NCBI GenBank assembly: GCA_948470475.1
Contig: OX419336.1
Location: 34,143,415-34,207,414 of the forward strand
DNA length: 64,000 bases
Source of the DNA: Galaxea fascicularis
Lineage: Eukaryota > Cnidaria > Anthozoa > Scleractinia > Euphylliidae
Direction: 5' to 3'
A program made the position numbers and the translations under genes. The notes under the pieces are model-generated. The model worked only from the letters and a program-made list of their open reading frames with translations, searched no databases and was not told the origin of the DNA. How positions within the stretch are numbered: position 1 is the stretch's first letter; each line of letters begins with the position of its first letter. Positions 23,336-34,800 of the stretch are shown in pieces.

Positions 23336-26013
23336 CACAAGTAAAAAAATTAAACGCTCCGCTTTGAAAAAAAAGAACGTTTGGCAACCTCATCTGAAGA
23401 AAAATAAACAAAGGAAACCAATGCTTTGTCTAATTTACTCAAAAAGGTTAAATAACTATTTTTACGAAATACTTTCGACATTTTTAGGCAACTGACCACA
23501 ACTTTTTTTCAAAGTGGCAAAGGTGAAAAGAAAGCATATTCGTTTCTCTAGTAAGTGATTGTTTTTGCAAATAAAAATCAAGGCCATCTTATAATGATTT
23601 TAAATAAAGTTGAAAACAGGAATTTTGTAAAAGCTCTCCAAACGTATGTTCAATGTCCAGTCAAAATAAGGGGCACTCGGCTTGAAATCAGTGGAAACGA
23701 CCTCCAAAGGAAAAGTTAAACCAAAGTCAAACAAGACCTAACTGAAGTATATTCTGAAAGGCCGTCATATGAAGAATTGAACAATTCAATCTCTTTAGAC
23801 TCAGCTCCATAGACGACAGATACAGGTCATGTTTTGTTTTCGCAAACAAGATTAAGAACAGACTTAAAGAGGCTTCCACTGTTTAATGTGACACCGTCAT
23901 TGCTTAATCCCAATAAATATAACCGATAACAATGAGAGCTGAATATCAATTTTTTTTTGGCTACCAGTATTTTTGATTGCCCGGGCGTTTCATTAACAGA
24001 AATAATCCTTTAAAGCATCAGATTTGAACTTTACAGTCGTTTTATTTATTTATTTATTTATTTTATTCTTTTCACTTTGATGCAGAATTAACATTCAATA
24101 CAGAAGGACACTTTTTCTTTTAACCACGTTTGGAATTTACATGAGAAAGCGTTGTCCTAGTGTTTTTGCTTCTATAATCACCTCGAATTTGGAAATCTGC
24201 TTGCTTGATGCAGGGTGAAAATGTTCAAGAGTGGCAAAAAAAAATTACCAAGATGTATTGAGGATCTAAAATCTTAAAAGCTTTCTTAAGGAAATTGCAA
24301 TTCATTGCATGCACTGTTCTGACTGGCAAATTTCCTTGAGATTCTTCCTGCTATAATGAATATATTGAAACACGACAAGCAGAGGTGATTTTTCCACTTG
24401 GAATAAAATGTTCGGCATTTTTTCCAGAATGATCAATACCATCTAATTTCCGTTGTGTTTTAAAAACACAGAAATTTGAAGAATTTTTAACATGAGAAAT
24501 ATAATCTATTACAGATCGCATTATTCTGAATAAAACACTTTTGATGACCTTGAATCTGACAACGATGTAAATTAGACAGCATTCAAACACTTTTCCGGTG
24601 AGTTCTACTGGTATTAATATAACTCAATCCAAGCCTCATTAACTAAGCCATTACTCGGCAGGAAGAAGATACCCGCCACGCGTCAGCCTGCTGAACTGCT
24701 ATCCATAAAAACAGATTAATACACTGGCGAATCACCAAATCAATGCCGTGCAAGTAGAGGCTTGATCATTATTCCGTGCTGTTTCACTTAGGAACTGAAA
24801 AAAGGTGAAGTTTTATTTCATATATTTTTAATTTTCACTAGCTGTTTTTTGTTTTTGCGATTTAGTTTTATAATTTCGTACAACTGACCCATAAACAAAA
24901 TTGCAAACCTTTTTCGAGACCCTTCTTATTGTTTTTTACCGAGGCAGAGAGGCGATCTCGTCACTTTATTACAGGGTGTTTCCTTGAATGAGCGTTCAGC
25001 GTAACTTAGTTCGAAGATGGGGTGTTTGAAAGATATCATTGATTTATAAGAACTTTTTAAACGTTTTGGACGAGTTCATGGACCAGGGTCATCAAACCAC
25101 GCGAAATCTACTTGATGTTATGACGCGCACCCTAATAAAACGAGTTTTGAGGCAGAGTTGGCTATTTACTGTTAGTGGTAACAGTAATAGAACCTAAAAC
25201 GTAATCATGCACTGTTAAAAAATTTTTTAGCTTTCATCCTGAGAATAGCCTACGCCCAGTTTCTCTTTTAAGGCATAATTAGTTTAATCACGGAACATGC
25301 GTTCAAACACGAATTGGACGTTTTTTATTGTGCTTGCTTGTCTGTGCCAACTTTCCTCATTTTTAGGACAAAAAAAACGGATGAGAAAATTTTCCATATT
25401 CCATGAAGTTAGTCAGTAATTGTCAAGTATATTTGGTGATTATAAAAAATGGCAATTCAATACACCCACAGAAACTGTCGTCAATTTTAAAACTTAATGG
25501 GATACACCTTGTCCAGTGCCATTAAGACTCCCTGAAACGATTAAGATAGCTTAGGCAACAGAAAAGGTTTCCAAAATTAATGCAATAAAACATGATTGCC
25601 ATAAATCCTGTCAAACGACACCTTTGAAAATGTATGTCAATTTTAGTACTTAATACAACCACCCTTCAATAGGTAAAATCTGTTTTCTATGTCAAGATTC
25701 CCATTCAATATACATTTCGCTTTGCTATTCTTGACAGTAACGGCAGGCTCGCGATCTGTTTACCATTTATTACAAGCAAATTAAACGGGCCTAAAACCAT
25801 GCTTGCAAGCAAAGTGGAAAAATAATCAATGGTAGTGTAAAACCAATTGCAAAACTGAGGTTTTTCAGGAACTAATAATATTTCTTAGAATTTCGTGAGT
25901 TAAGTGGGATTATATGCTAGCATTTACCTGCGTTGTTACTGAAATTTATACATGGTGTGCCAGAAAAAGAATTCGTTTCATCTTATGTAAACCTCTGATA
26001 AAAAGCCATGCAA
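23336..26013. other. Long intergenic stretch, no supported gene
   Basis: AT-rich sequence with a (TTTA)n microsatellite at 24041-24064. I see no exon, RNA gene or clear mobile element. Confidence 0.45.
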
Positions 26014-26152
26014 TGGGCCATATTCCTATTCTCGGTATTGAATTGGATCTAGCATGAAGTGGAGGCTCTTGCGGGGGAAACATTTACATATGAAAAGATT
26101 CCCCCGCAAGAGCCTCCACTTCATGCTAGATCTGTGCTAGAATATGGCCTAT
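26014..26152. mobile_element. Foldback MITE, TAGGCCATATTC family, copy 2
   Basis: It closely resembles the element at 17946-18097, with the same loop TTTACATATGAAAAGATTCC and arms including GAGCCTCCACTTCATGCTAG. The right arm has a small deletion. It ends about 80 bp before the first ATG of the GPCR gene and so may lie in its promoter or 5' UTR. Confidence 0.85.
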
Positions 26153-26233
26153 TGTATCTTGTCTCAAGAGGAAATGTTAGCCGGAGAGGATCATTTGATC
26201 ATCCAAATGTAATTCACATTTTTCATTTTAATA

Positions 26234-27400
26234 ATGATTTCTCGCAGAAAACGAATGAACAACTCCAACTCAAGCAGGGATTCACACAGCATGCCTAATA
26301 GCACTGCCGAGATGATGCTACCAGCCACCTCGATTCTAGTTTGCCAGACGGTCGCTAGTGCATTGTTAATGATAGCGTCGTTGCTTGGTAACACTCTGGT
26401 AATTTGCGTCGTGTTGCAAAGCTTCCGCATGCGCACTGTCACCAATTACCTGATAGTGAACATGGCATGCGCAGACATGTTCTATACACTCGTAGCCATG
26501 CCTCCCTTATTTGTCATGATTTTTAAAGAATACAGCTGGGCAATGGCAAGTCGCGGACGCGGAATTTTCTTTTGCCATGTCGTCAACTTCGCCCAGTACG
26601 TGCTCGTCCCTGTTTCTATTCTTACCCTGTCAGCCATCGCATTTGATCGTTTTTTCGCCATTTTGATGCCTCTGAAGCGCATCATCAACAAACGTGTCTT
26701 CAACTGGGTCTTATTGGCCATATGGGTGACGTCATTTGCTGTAGCAGCACCGATGCTGTATTCTTTACGCATAACTAAAGACGACTTCCGAGAGTTAAGT
26801 TGTGATGAAAATTGGGCACCTGCTTTTGATAACGAAACAGCGCCCGGGATCTACATGTTAATTTTGTTTTCAGTTATCTTTTGCCTTCCGTTGTGCGTAA
26901 TAACTGTGTTGTATACAATCATTTGTCGACATCTTTGGTTCACGAAGCTGCCCGGTGAAACAGAACGAGAAGATTCAAAGAATTTAACAAGGCACCGAAA
27001 GTCACGCAAGAAAGTCGTGAAAATGCTTATTGCAGTAGTGGTGGTGTTTCTCGTTTCATGGTTACCACTGCAGGTGGCTAATTTTCTGTACTACTATCAC
27101 AACACTTCCATTTCTGAGCCACTTTACTTCACGTGCGAATTCCTCATGCGCGCCAGCTGTGCTCTCAATCCAGCAGTTTACGCCATCTTCAGTGAAAACT
27201 ACCGCCAGGGTTTTAAGCGAGTGCTGGCCAGATGCTATTGCACAAGGCTATCGAATTTCACTCCTCAGAGGGGGAGCTGTTCGTCGTCACGCTATCAAAC
27301 TGCTCCTACCTTTCTGAGGAGCGAACATGGTTTGTCGAAAAGAAGCGTCAGCAAGCAAAATTATCAGGGCACCCAGGGCGAGGAAGATCATCAGTGTTGA
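26234..27400 (+). CDS. Rhodopsin-like (class A) G-protein-coupled receptor, peptide-receptor type
   Basis: A single exon of 388 residues, a usual length for class A receptors. The N-terminus has N-glycosylation sequons (NNS, NSS, NST). Seven hydrophobic segments follow with family landmarks: GN in TM1 (SLLGNTLVICVV), NMACAD in TM2, a Cys at the start of TM3 (FFCHVVNF) that can pair with a Cys in loop 2 (LSCDENW), DRF in place of DRY after TM3, SWLP in place of CWxP in TM6, and NPAVY in TM7. A basic third loop (RHRKSRKKVVKML) fits G-protein coupling, and the C-tail has Cys residues (CYC) for palmitoylation. The overall look is of neuropeptide-type receptors; ligand and subtype cannot be stated. 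A second ATG at 26255 (MNNSNSS) is an equally good start. A MITE lies just upstream. Confidence 0.92.
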   Translation: MISRRKRMNNSNSSRDSHSMPNSTAEMMLPATSILVCQTVASALLMIASLLGNTLVICVVLQSFRMRTVTNYLIVNMACADMFYTLVAMPPLFVMIFKEYSWAMASRGRGIFFCHVVNFAQYVLVPVSILTLSAIAFDRFFAILMPLKRIINKRVFNWVLLAIWVTSFAVAAPMLYSLRITKDDFRELSCDENWAPAFDNETAPGIYMLILFSVIFCLPLCVITVLYTIICRHLWFTKLPGETEREDSKNLTRHRKSRKKVVKMLIAVVVVFLVSWLPLQVANFLYYYHNTSISEPLYFTCEFLMRASCALNPAVYAIFSENYRQGFKRVLARCYCTRLSNFTPQRGSCSSSRYQTAPTFLRSEHGLSKRSVSKQNYQGTQGEEDHQC

Positions 27401-28259
27401 AAGTACGAAACAGGAAACTAGCGGAGAGAATTGGTACATCTGTACTCCTGTTACCTTACAACTCAGGGATGGTCAGGGACCTGTCGGGCCTTACCTCAAC
27501 GAAACATTTTAAAAATGCCAGACAATAAGAATGTTATTCAGTAGCTCATGCTGTCCTACTCTAGATCCATCCAAAATCCATCGACAAATTCCCCAATTGG
27601 AACAACCTCGGCCTTAGCAAGCATTCTATCAAGTAAAACAATCGTTTGATTGCGTTTGATTAACGAGGAGAAATCTCGAGCACACTTTCAAATAGCACAT
27701 AAATCAGCGACTGATAATCACTAAAATTATGCATCAATATGCTGAATGTATGACTTAAATTTTAAACTAAGGCTACCGTTGCTACTAAATATATGACAAG
27801 TTATTAGGATAATCTAGATAAGTGTTGGTATATTTATTTCCGAGTCAGGATTGTTCATTCAATCTGTAATATAAGTTTAAATACCAGCCTATATCATGTA
27901 ATCAAGTTTTATTAAGCTTATTACATTTCTCAGCTTGGTTTACAAAATGCTATTTGAACTTATAAAATTTCAAGTAGATATTTCTTGGGTGCTGTTGTAA
28001 ATATTCCTCATTTCAAAGTCTCGGGCTGGTTCAGCAGCCGTGAGCCCTCAAGGATCGTTAGTAATGAGTTTGGATAATATGTAGTCGAATAATTTGTTAA
28101 CAAATCTGAGTTTTACTTGGTAACACTGTGATTAGTACGCAGAGAGAGCTGAAGAAAGAGTTCTATGTCTCCGTGTATTTCTCCTTCTTAGCATGTACTG
28201 TTAACTTAGGATGGAAATACTTTACACGGCAAATATATGGCTTAAAAATTAAATTGCTA
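27401..28259. other. 3' flank of the GPCR gene, no other gene seen
   Basis: Overlapping short frames at 27232-27528 are out-of-register shadows. I found no standard AATAAA close to the stop. No repeats stand out. Confidence 0.4.
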
Positions 28260-28755
28260 CATCAGAATCTTCTTCAGGTCAATTTCATCTGCATGCGGTG
28301 AGTTTCCCGCCGTTTCTGGTGTAATTTGACCTGTGCCTCCCTACGGTTGAGGGCGACTTTGTCGTGACGGAGGGGTCGCTAAGCCAACGATCTTGATTTC
28401 CGTGGCCAAGATAACTCGTTACGGATCTAGACGAAGCAAAAATGGGCAGCCAGCGCTCGAAAAGGAGCGTTTTTCGGGCGGATAAGATAAACCTTGGAAT
28501 CCGAGGCGAAGTAACTAGAAAGAAGAATTATCGACGGCTGCCGTGAGGCAATTTTGGCGAGCTCCGAGCATTTTAGTGGAATTTATGGAGCTTTGAGTGC
28601 GAACCGTCGGCCGACCATGTCGCCAGCCTTTCGTTTCTCTTTACTGCCGGGGAAAGCAAACCGGGAAAAGTTTAAATCGTCGAAATGGCTTTAGAACGAC
28701 TTTAGAACGACTCAGCTGCCACAAAGACTTCAAAATAACACAAGCGCAGACTAAG
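28260..28755 (+). other. GC-richer block with a splice-donor-like end, possible promoter or first exon
   Basis: This block is clearly richer in G, C and CpG than its AT-rich surroundings, has no useful open frame, and ends at CAGACTAAG/GTAAGC (donor at 28756). It could be a non-coding first exon for the laminin-G gene whose coding starts at 31841, or the 5' part of a dispersed repeat. I cannot decide between these. Confidence 0.3.
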
Positions 28756-29213
28756 GTAAGCTTTTTTTATTAAATCCTTGACTACAAGTTGAATTTAGAG
28801 CGATTTTTGAACCATTTTCATACATTCTCTTAACTGGGGCAATACTGTCACGTATGTAAATCACAAACAACGTCTGGGCCGCCAGTGAATAAACCAATCC
28901 AAATCCAATAAAATCAAATTGTTAGAGTTTTACTAGAAAATCTGAATGCCAGATTTCTCATAAAAAAGCACCCTTAGTTGATGCAAAGACCAAGGTACCC
29001 GAGGATCGGATGTTTTTCTAGCGCCTGTAACCTAGGAGCATTCAGTTGTTGTCGGAAGGGCGATCTGATTTGGACCGGAAGTTCAAACCTGCTACTGTGT
29101 CTCATAGCAAAAGCGTCGGACACCGGGATAACGAATAGTGCGATTCAATCAGCTCAGTCGGTTACGAGGAAGACTTTTTTTTTTACCAGACGTCAACGAA
29201 GACAACACAACGG

Positions 29214-29252
29214 CAACAACAACAACAACTTTATTTGCACCCTGAATTAAAA
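29214..29252 (-). repeat. (AAC)n next to a retroelement-like 3' end
   Basis: AAC trinucleotides at 29214-29229 are followed by TTTATTTGCACCCTGAATT. Read on the minus strand this is a short AATAAAG-like end with a GTT-repeat tail, as at the 3' ends of many SINEs and LINEs. The body of the element is not clear. Confidence 0.4.
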
Positions 29253-29645
29253 TGGCTTCTTTCCATAAAAACCCGTGTCAGGCCCGGCACTAGCCGCGTG
29301 TTAGACATTTCGATAAAGATATGTAATCTCTCCTGGAGACTGGATCTGACTGTAAACAGTTTTCTCCTCCATTCCTCCTCCTTTGGTAAGAAGTAAATAT
29401 GAATGGCGAGAAACAGAATGTTTGAATTTAGCGCTGAATACCGTAAGAGCTTCCTTAAATGTTATCCTGATTTTTTAACTGATTTAAAGCCATTCAGACA
29501 CATCATAAAGGATTCAGTCTTTTGAAGTTTAAGGTAGCAGGGTTAGATGACCTTAGAACCACTCCTGAAAACATCTTCGTTTAGAGATTGGTAGGAAATT
29601 ATAGCACCCGATTAGGCCCGAAAAGTTCCGGGAGTTTCGAGAAAC

Positions 29646-30178
29646 GGGCCGAGTTGCTCGAAGCATGGTTAGCGCTAACCATTGATTTAGTTGGATTAAA
29701 ACCTATAGGTTGTCATGGTATTTAAGATAGGACTTAACTTAAATTGGAGTGAAATTTTTAGGCGTTTAAAGAAGGAATTGAAATATAAGAAAAATGTTCT
29801 GAAACACCACCAAACAGTTGAGATCCCACAAGGGCACTACACGGGTTGCTCGGGAACTGTTTGGTGTCCGTCCACTAATTTCTACCTTCAAATCCTAATT
29901 TAAAACCTTCATTAAATCTTCAATATTTCCTATTTTCCAAAATTTAACTAATCCTTTGAAAAAAATTATCTCTTCCCAAATATACTAAAAAATAACCAAA
30001 AAATTCACAAAATATCCCACAACATAGCTTCGTGGGATGAGCATAGGGATTTTAATTGCTTGAAACGCGAACGAGATATCAACGTTAAATCCATGTTACG
30101 CGACTAAAAAGCTATGTTTAGGTTAAGTCCCGCCTTAACCTGGGTTAGCGCTAATCACAGTTAGGGCAACTCGGCCCA
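29646..30178. mobile_element. MITE with TIR GGGCCGAGTTGC
   Basis: Left end GGGCCGAGTTGCTCG and right end GGGCAACTCGGCCC are inverted, each followed inward by a GGTTAGCGCTAA motif. The interior of about 460 bp is AT-rich with no coding capacity. Confidence 0.7.
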
Positions 30179-31835
30179 GGTCTCCATGAACTTCGATCAA
30201 CAGTGTCAGCAGTATACACTGAGTATGATGGCTCAAAAAAGCACCTAACCGTTTAACAACCACTACCCTAAGAACTATAAAAGGACTGGACCGCTGTACC
30301 TGAAGTATGACTTATTTCACTGTCCTGGGACAATGTAAAAAAATAACTGCAGTTTCATCGAGACAGTTTTAACCATGTGTCGTGTATTTAATCGGATTCC
30401 GAAATGACGGCCCCCTATTTCGTATCAGAATAACAAAAAGGCAAGAATCAAAGACTAGAACAAAATTCCCCCTGATTTGTTCCATGGCAACGTACTATCA
30501 CACAGAAAAAGCTTTATAGTTTCTCAGTTTCCACTGGAATACAGTGCATACGAACTGTGACAACACAGCTACAAAGATTTGGGTCGTAGATGTCAAACTG
30601 TCTTGGCCTGCTTGTGACCTCACCTGCCCTCACAGTAACTACCTCAGTGTTCTAAGTCTACAGAAGACCACTATAACTTTTAAACTGACAAGTGGATCTT
30701 GAATTTTTCACTGAGCTAACAACAGAGTTTAAGAGCAAACCGCCTCACTGGCAATTTTCTTAGCTTCTGCAGGGAAATAAAGAGAACGTACCGAAACTGG
30801 TTCAAAAGTTTGTGATGGGAACGTTCTGTTCGGCGACGTACATGACGAAAAACAGAAAATCACTGCACGAGAAGATGAATGCTTTGTTCCACCGGCTATT
30901 CTTGCTTTTATTAAGACTGATTTAGCTGCATTTTAACTTAATTTCTTTCAGAGCATGTGGTTTTGGTTTGTTTGAACAAAGTAAAGGCGTTTTCTTTACT
31001 GGTGGTGTGAAGAAATTTGGCACCCGGGGATAATTATAAGACTCAGTTTCAGCTTTCGTCTCATGGAAAAGCTTTATCTGCGAGTTTAGCAAAAACATAG
31101 TGAGGAAAATGCAAGCTACTCAATTTCATTACTATTGTTTTGCATTATTTCTCCAGTTTTTCGAGAATTTTAGTGACAATTTCCCAGAAACGACACCTTT
31201 CCTGACACTGTGTGAAATATTCATGGGAATCCAGTGAGCGAATACACCGGGTCATGACTCTGGAATGCGAATTAGATTAAATAAGACTGCCAGATAAGCC
31301 TGGTCAAATAAAGATACCAGAAAATTGTCAACCATTTGGGTGAACTCGACAAACTTCGACAGGGACTTCTTTGGGGTTCTGAAGTTTCACAAGGTAAGAA
31401 AAAGAATCCGGATCTTTCTATTAGTTGAATGAAATGAATAATACGATTAGCCACAATTAATGAAAAATGTTTTGTCCAACCTGTTAACACTGACCACCTG
31501 TTGTAAACAGTCATGTTGTTCTTTGCTCAGACCGCCGTAGTTTAAGGAATAGGTGTTTTGCACTGACGTAACTACACATTGTCCTTAACCTTTCGTTCCC
31601 TTAGCATAGCACGAAGACAAGTGCTAGTTCTTGTATTCGATATCTCCGAACAGCGTGCTTAGACAGCGTTTAGAGGACGGTCCAGTGGAGTAATTGTTAG
31701 TCAATATTTATAGTAATCTTCCATAACATTTTGATTTTCCCTCGGTTGTTTTACCAGTTAGTAATTAATTTTTGTTTCGGAGCAGCAAGGAGGTACAGCT
31801 TAGCATACTCCTAAAATTTCTCTCTCGGTTTGTAG
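30179..31835. other. Stretch without a supported exon
   Basis: Likely the 5' intron or flank of the laminin-G gene that starts coding at 31841. No mobile element or RNA gene was recognised. Confidence 0.4.
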
Positions 31836-31840
31836 GAAGG

Positions 31841-34800
31841 ATGGAGCGACTTGTATTGGTTTTAGCTTTGACCATAACCGGTAAGTACAGCTGATTCATT
31901 TTTGTCTAGTACCTATTATTTCATACCTTAAATCTCAATAGTTTTGCTTAATATCAATTACGTTGTTTTGAATAACAATACAGTTTTTCTACAGCTTAGT
32001 CTCAACATACATGTAACATATCTTTGTTGAGACGAAGCTGTAGACAATACATTTTTTGGGCCGATTGATCTTCGCCGGATTTTCATCCTGCCTTTTAGAG
32101 CCTGTTTTGGAGACAACTGCCCTTTAAATAGTCGCTACTTCACATAAACTTTTCTGATATGCGTTTCAACCTAGTATCTAACCATTTTCCATTATGCGTC
32201 CAATATACCAGACCGCAACCTTTTTTTTTTGCTCTTACAATTAATCCCACCAAATATTGTTGACATCCTTGGCAATCAAAAGGAACTAGACACTTCAAAA
32301 CTGTTGCTTGGTTTCCCTGACTTGCGTCTTTCATAAATGGAAGTAAATCGCAATGTTCGCCTCCATGAATTTTTGGCACCTGTCAATTGCGAACGACTAG
32401 AAGATTTAGTCATGTCAACGAAAATTTCAACCACGTACCATGCAAGGTCTTAGTTTCACGTTTCCTCATACTAACTTAAGTAAAACAATTTAATCTCACT
32501 GTTAAATGGGTCTGCAAGTCTCAAACGGCTTTTATTTGAGTGCGCAGGCTTGTGCGATTAAAAACGACGGAAATAAATCCTCAAGATTTTGATTTCTTGC
32601 TCTCAGCGGATATGAAATTGCCAGTAATGTTTGAAATACTTACTTTATTTAAGGGTTAACACAGCGAATTTCTGAATATCGTGGGTAAAATATTATTACC
32701 AGGAGCTAAAGGAATTGTCAACATCTTAATGTCTTGTTTAAGTGTCAAAATGTTAAACAAAGTCCAAGATTTTTGAAGTATGAAGTCGACACTTGACTCC
32801 CCCCTTAAAGTTTTATATTAACAACCTTCCAATGCTATCTTAGCATTTTACAGTTATCCACCTGAAGGATATATGATTTCTTCCTTGAAAATTCAGTAAA
32901 ATTCAGTTACCGAAAACGTGATAATTTACCTTAACAACCAAAATCATAGGTGAGTGATTTCATCAGGTTTTCAAACAATATCTCACCCGTTTCCTCAACT
33001 CACACCGTGTGACGTGATGTTGACCTTCTGCAGGTGAAAGTCTCAATTCTGGCTAACTTGCTCTGTCACCGCAATTATTGTTTTACGACACGTTTCATTA
33101 ATGTTAAGTTCACGTACAGTGCCACAGATTAAACATCAACTTAACCTTGACGACATAAGAAAGAAGACGTTCTATTCCTTGAGTCCACATACTGTTCTTC
33201 TAGGGTATCCGCTGACAAACTGAATACCTCGAACTTGCTCATTTCGCAGAACCAACTTGGTGTTGGAGTTGGCCGTTTGATGCCCTTTCCTATGTTTAGA
33301 AATTTTAACATCTCGGAAAAAGTCGGCGATTATTTCTTAACAAGCGCGCTCTCAATTAATTGCCTTTTTGACCAAATTTGAACGCAGTGCCTCAGTGGTA
33401 CTTAGGAATTCTACGAAAAAAAAACAACCCAGAAACTTGGGTTGGAAAATCAAATGCTGGCGTCATTACAGTTGAAAAGTTACTGAAATAATGGGCTATC
33501 GGTTGGATTGATGTGCATTTACTTCTCGATTTTTCCCATCCAGTCGATGCTGGTATATTCTGCAAGTCATAATCTTCGTGTCAAGGCGTTTTCACCGACC
33601 TGTGTATAACTCCCACAAACTGCGACAATCAGCAAATAGCATGATCTTGGCGAAGACTTGGTACAAATTTAATTTGTTCATTATTCTTTTGATTCTCCGT
33701 ATAATATTTCTAACTTGGAATCGGCGATTAACGGAACTTACTTATTCGCATGAAAGTTATCTTCAACTTACCTAAAATAAACCTGTCCGCTTTGATAACG
33801 TTTGATACAGGCCTTGTACCGTGATTGAACTCTCCGGGCAATATGCTCCCAAAAGTACTCTTTTTTTAAAGCACCAACCCTCTGTTGCCGGAAAGCTTTG
33901 GGGGAATTAAAATTCTTTCAAAGTATCTCCAAGCACATTGGCTTCATACGCGTAAAGTAAGGCTTATTAATATTGATTTTACCTTTATTCATAGGCGCGC
34001 TTGCCTCGTGCCGACACCCTAAGCCAGGCCAGTTCTTAACCAGGAAGCAGAACATTCCTAATGTTGTGTCCAGCCCCGCCTCGCCTGACGTGGGCATAGA
34101 CAGTAAGTCAGCAGTTAACTACCAAAATTGTTTTACTTTTACAGACAGCCAAGGCAGTTTAATCGTTTCAGTAAGAATTCATTGGCCCAGTTTTTAAGGT
34201 TTCTTTCGCTATTACTAAAATCACATTCGCGACTGCAATGATCTTTCACGTCCACAGTCTTTCACCCGCAGTCAATGGCACGATTTTCAAATATCCCGAT
34301 CCATTTAAACATGTTTGTTTCCGACAACAGAGCGTCTTGTTGCACATTTACAATTCAATGATACAAAAGGAGTGGTGGTGGAAGACTCCTCTGGCTATGC
34401 GAACAACGGTATCATGCAGGACGGTGCCATCGTTGTGAACTTTCCTCAGAGCCCATGCGGCAACGCTGCTTATACCTACTGTGGTGACATCCTTTTCCAT
34501 GGAGATACTTTCCAGGCCAAACCCAGAGAGGGTGTGACTGTAGCTGCTTTCGTTAACTTGAAGGATGTGGAGGGCAGCCGATCAGTGTTTGACACTATTG
34601 GCATCAGCCATCAGTGTGGACAATTCCACTTTGAAGTGAACTACGGCTCCGTGCGTTGGTTCCACAGAAATGAGACTCAGCACATAATTTTCAGCTGTAC
34701 TGCCGAGGGAAAGCAGGTCCAGAAGGGTAAGATATTTGATCATCACACGAAAAATGGGATTGTCATGGGTAAATCTGCTCTGAAAGGTTAAAGAATTACA

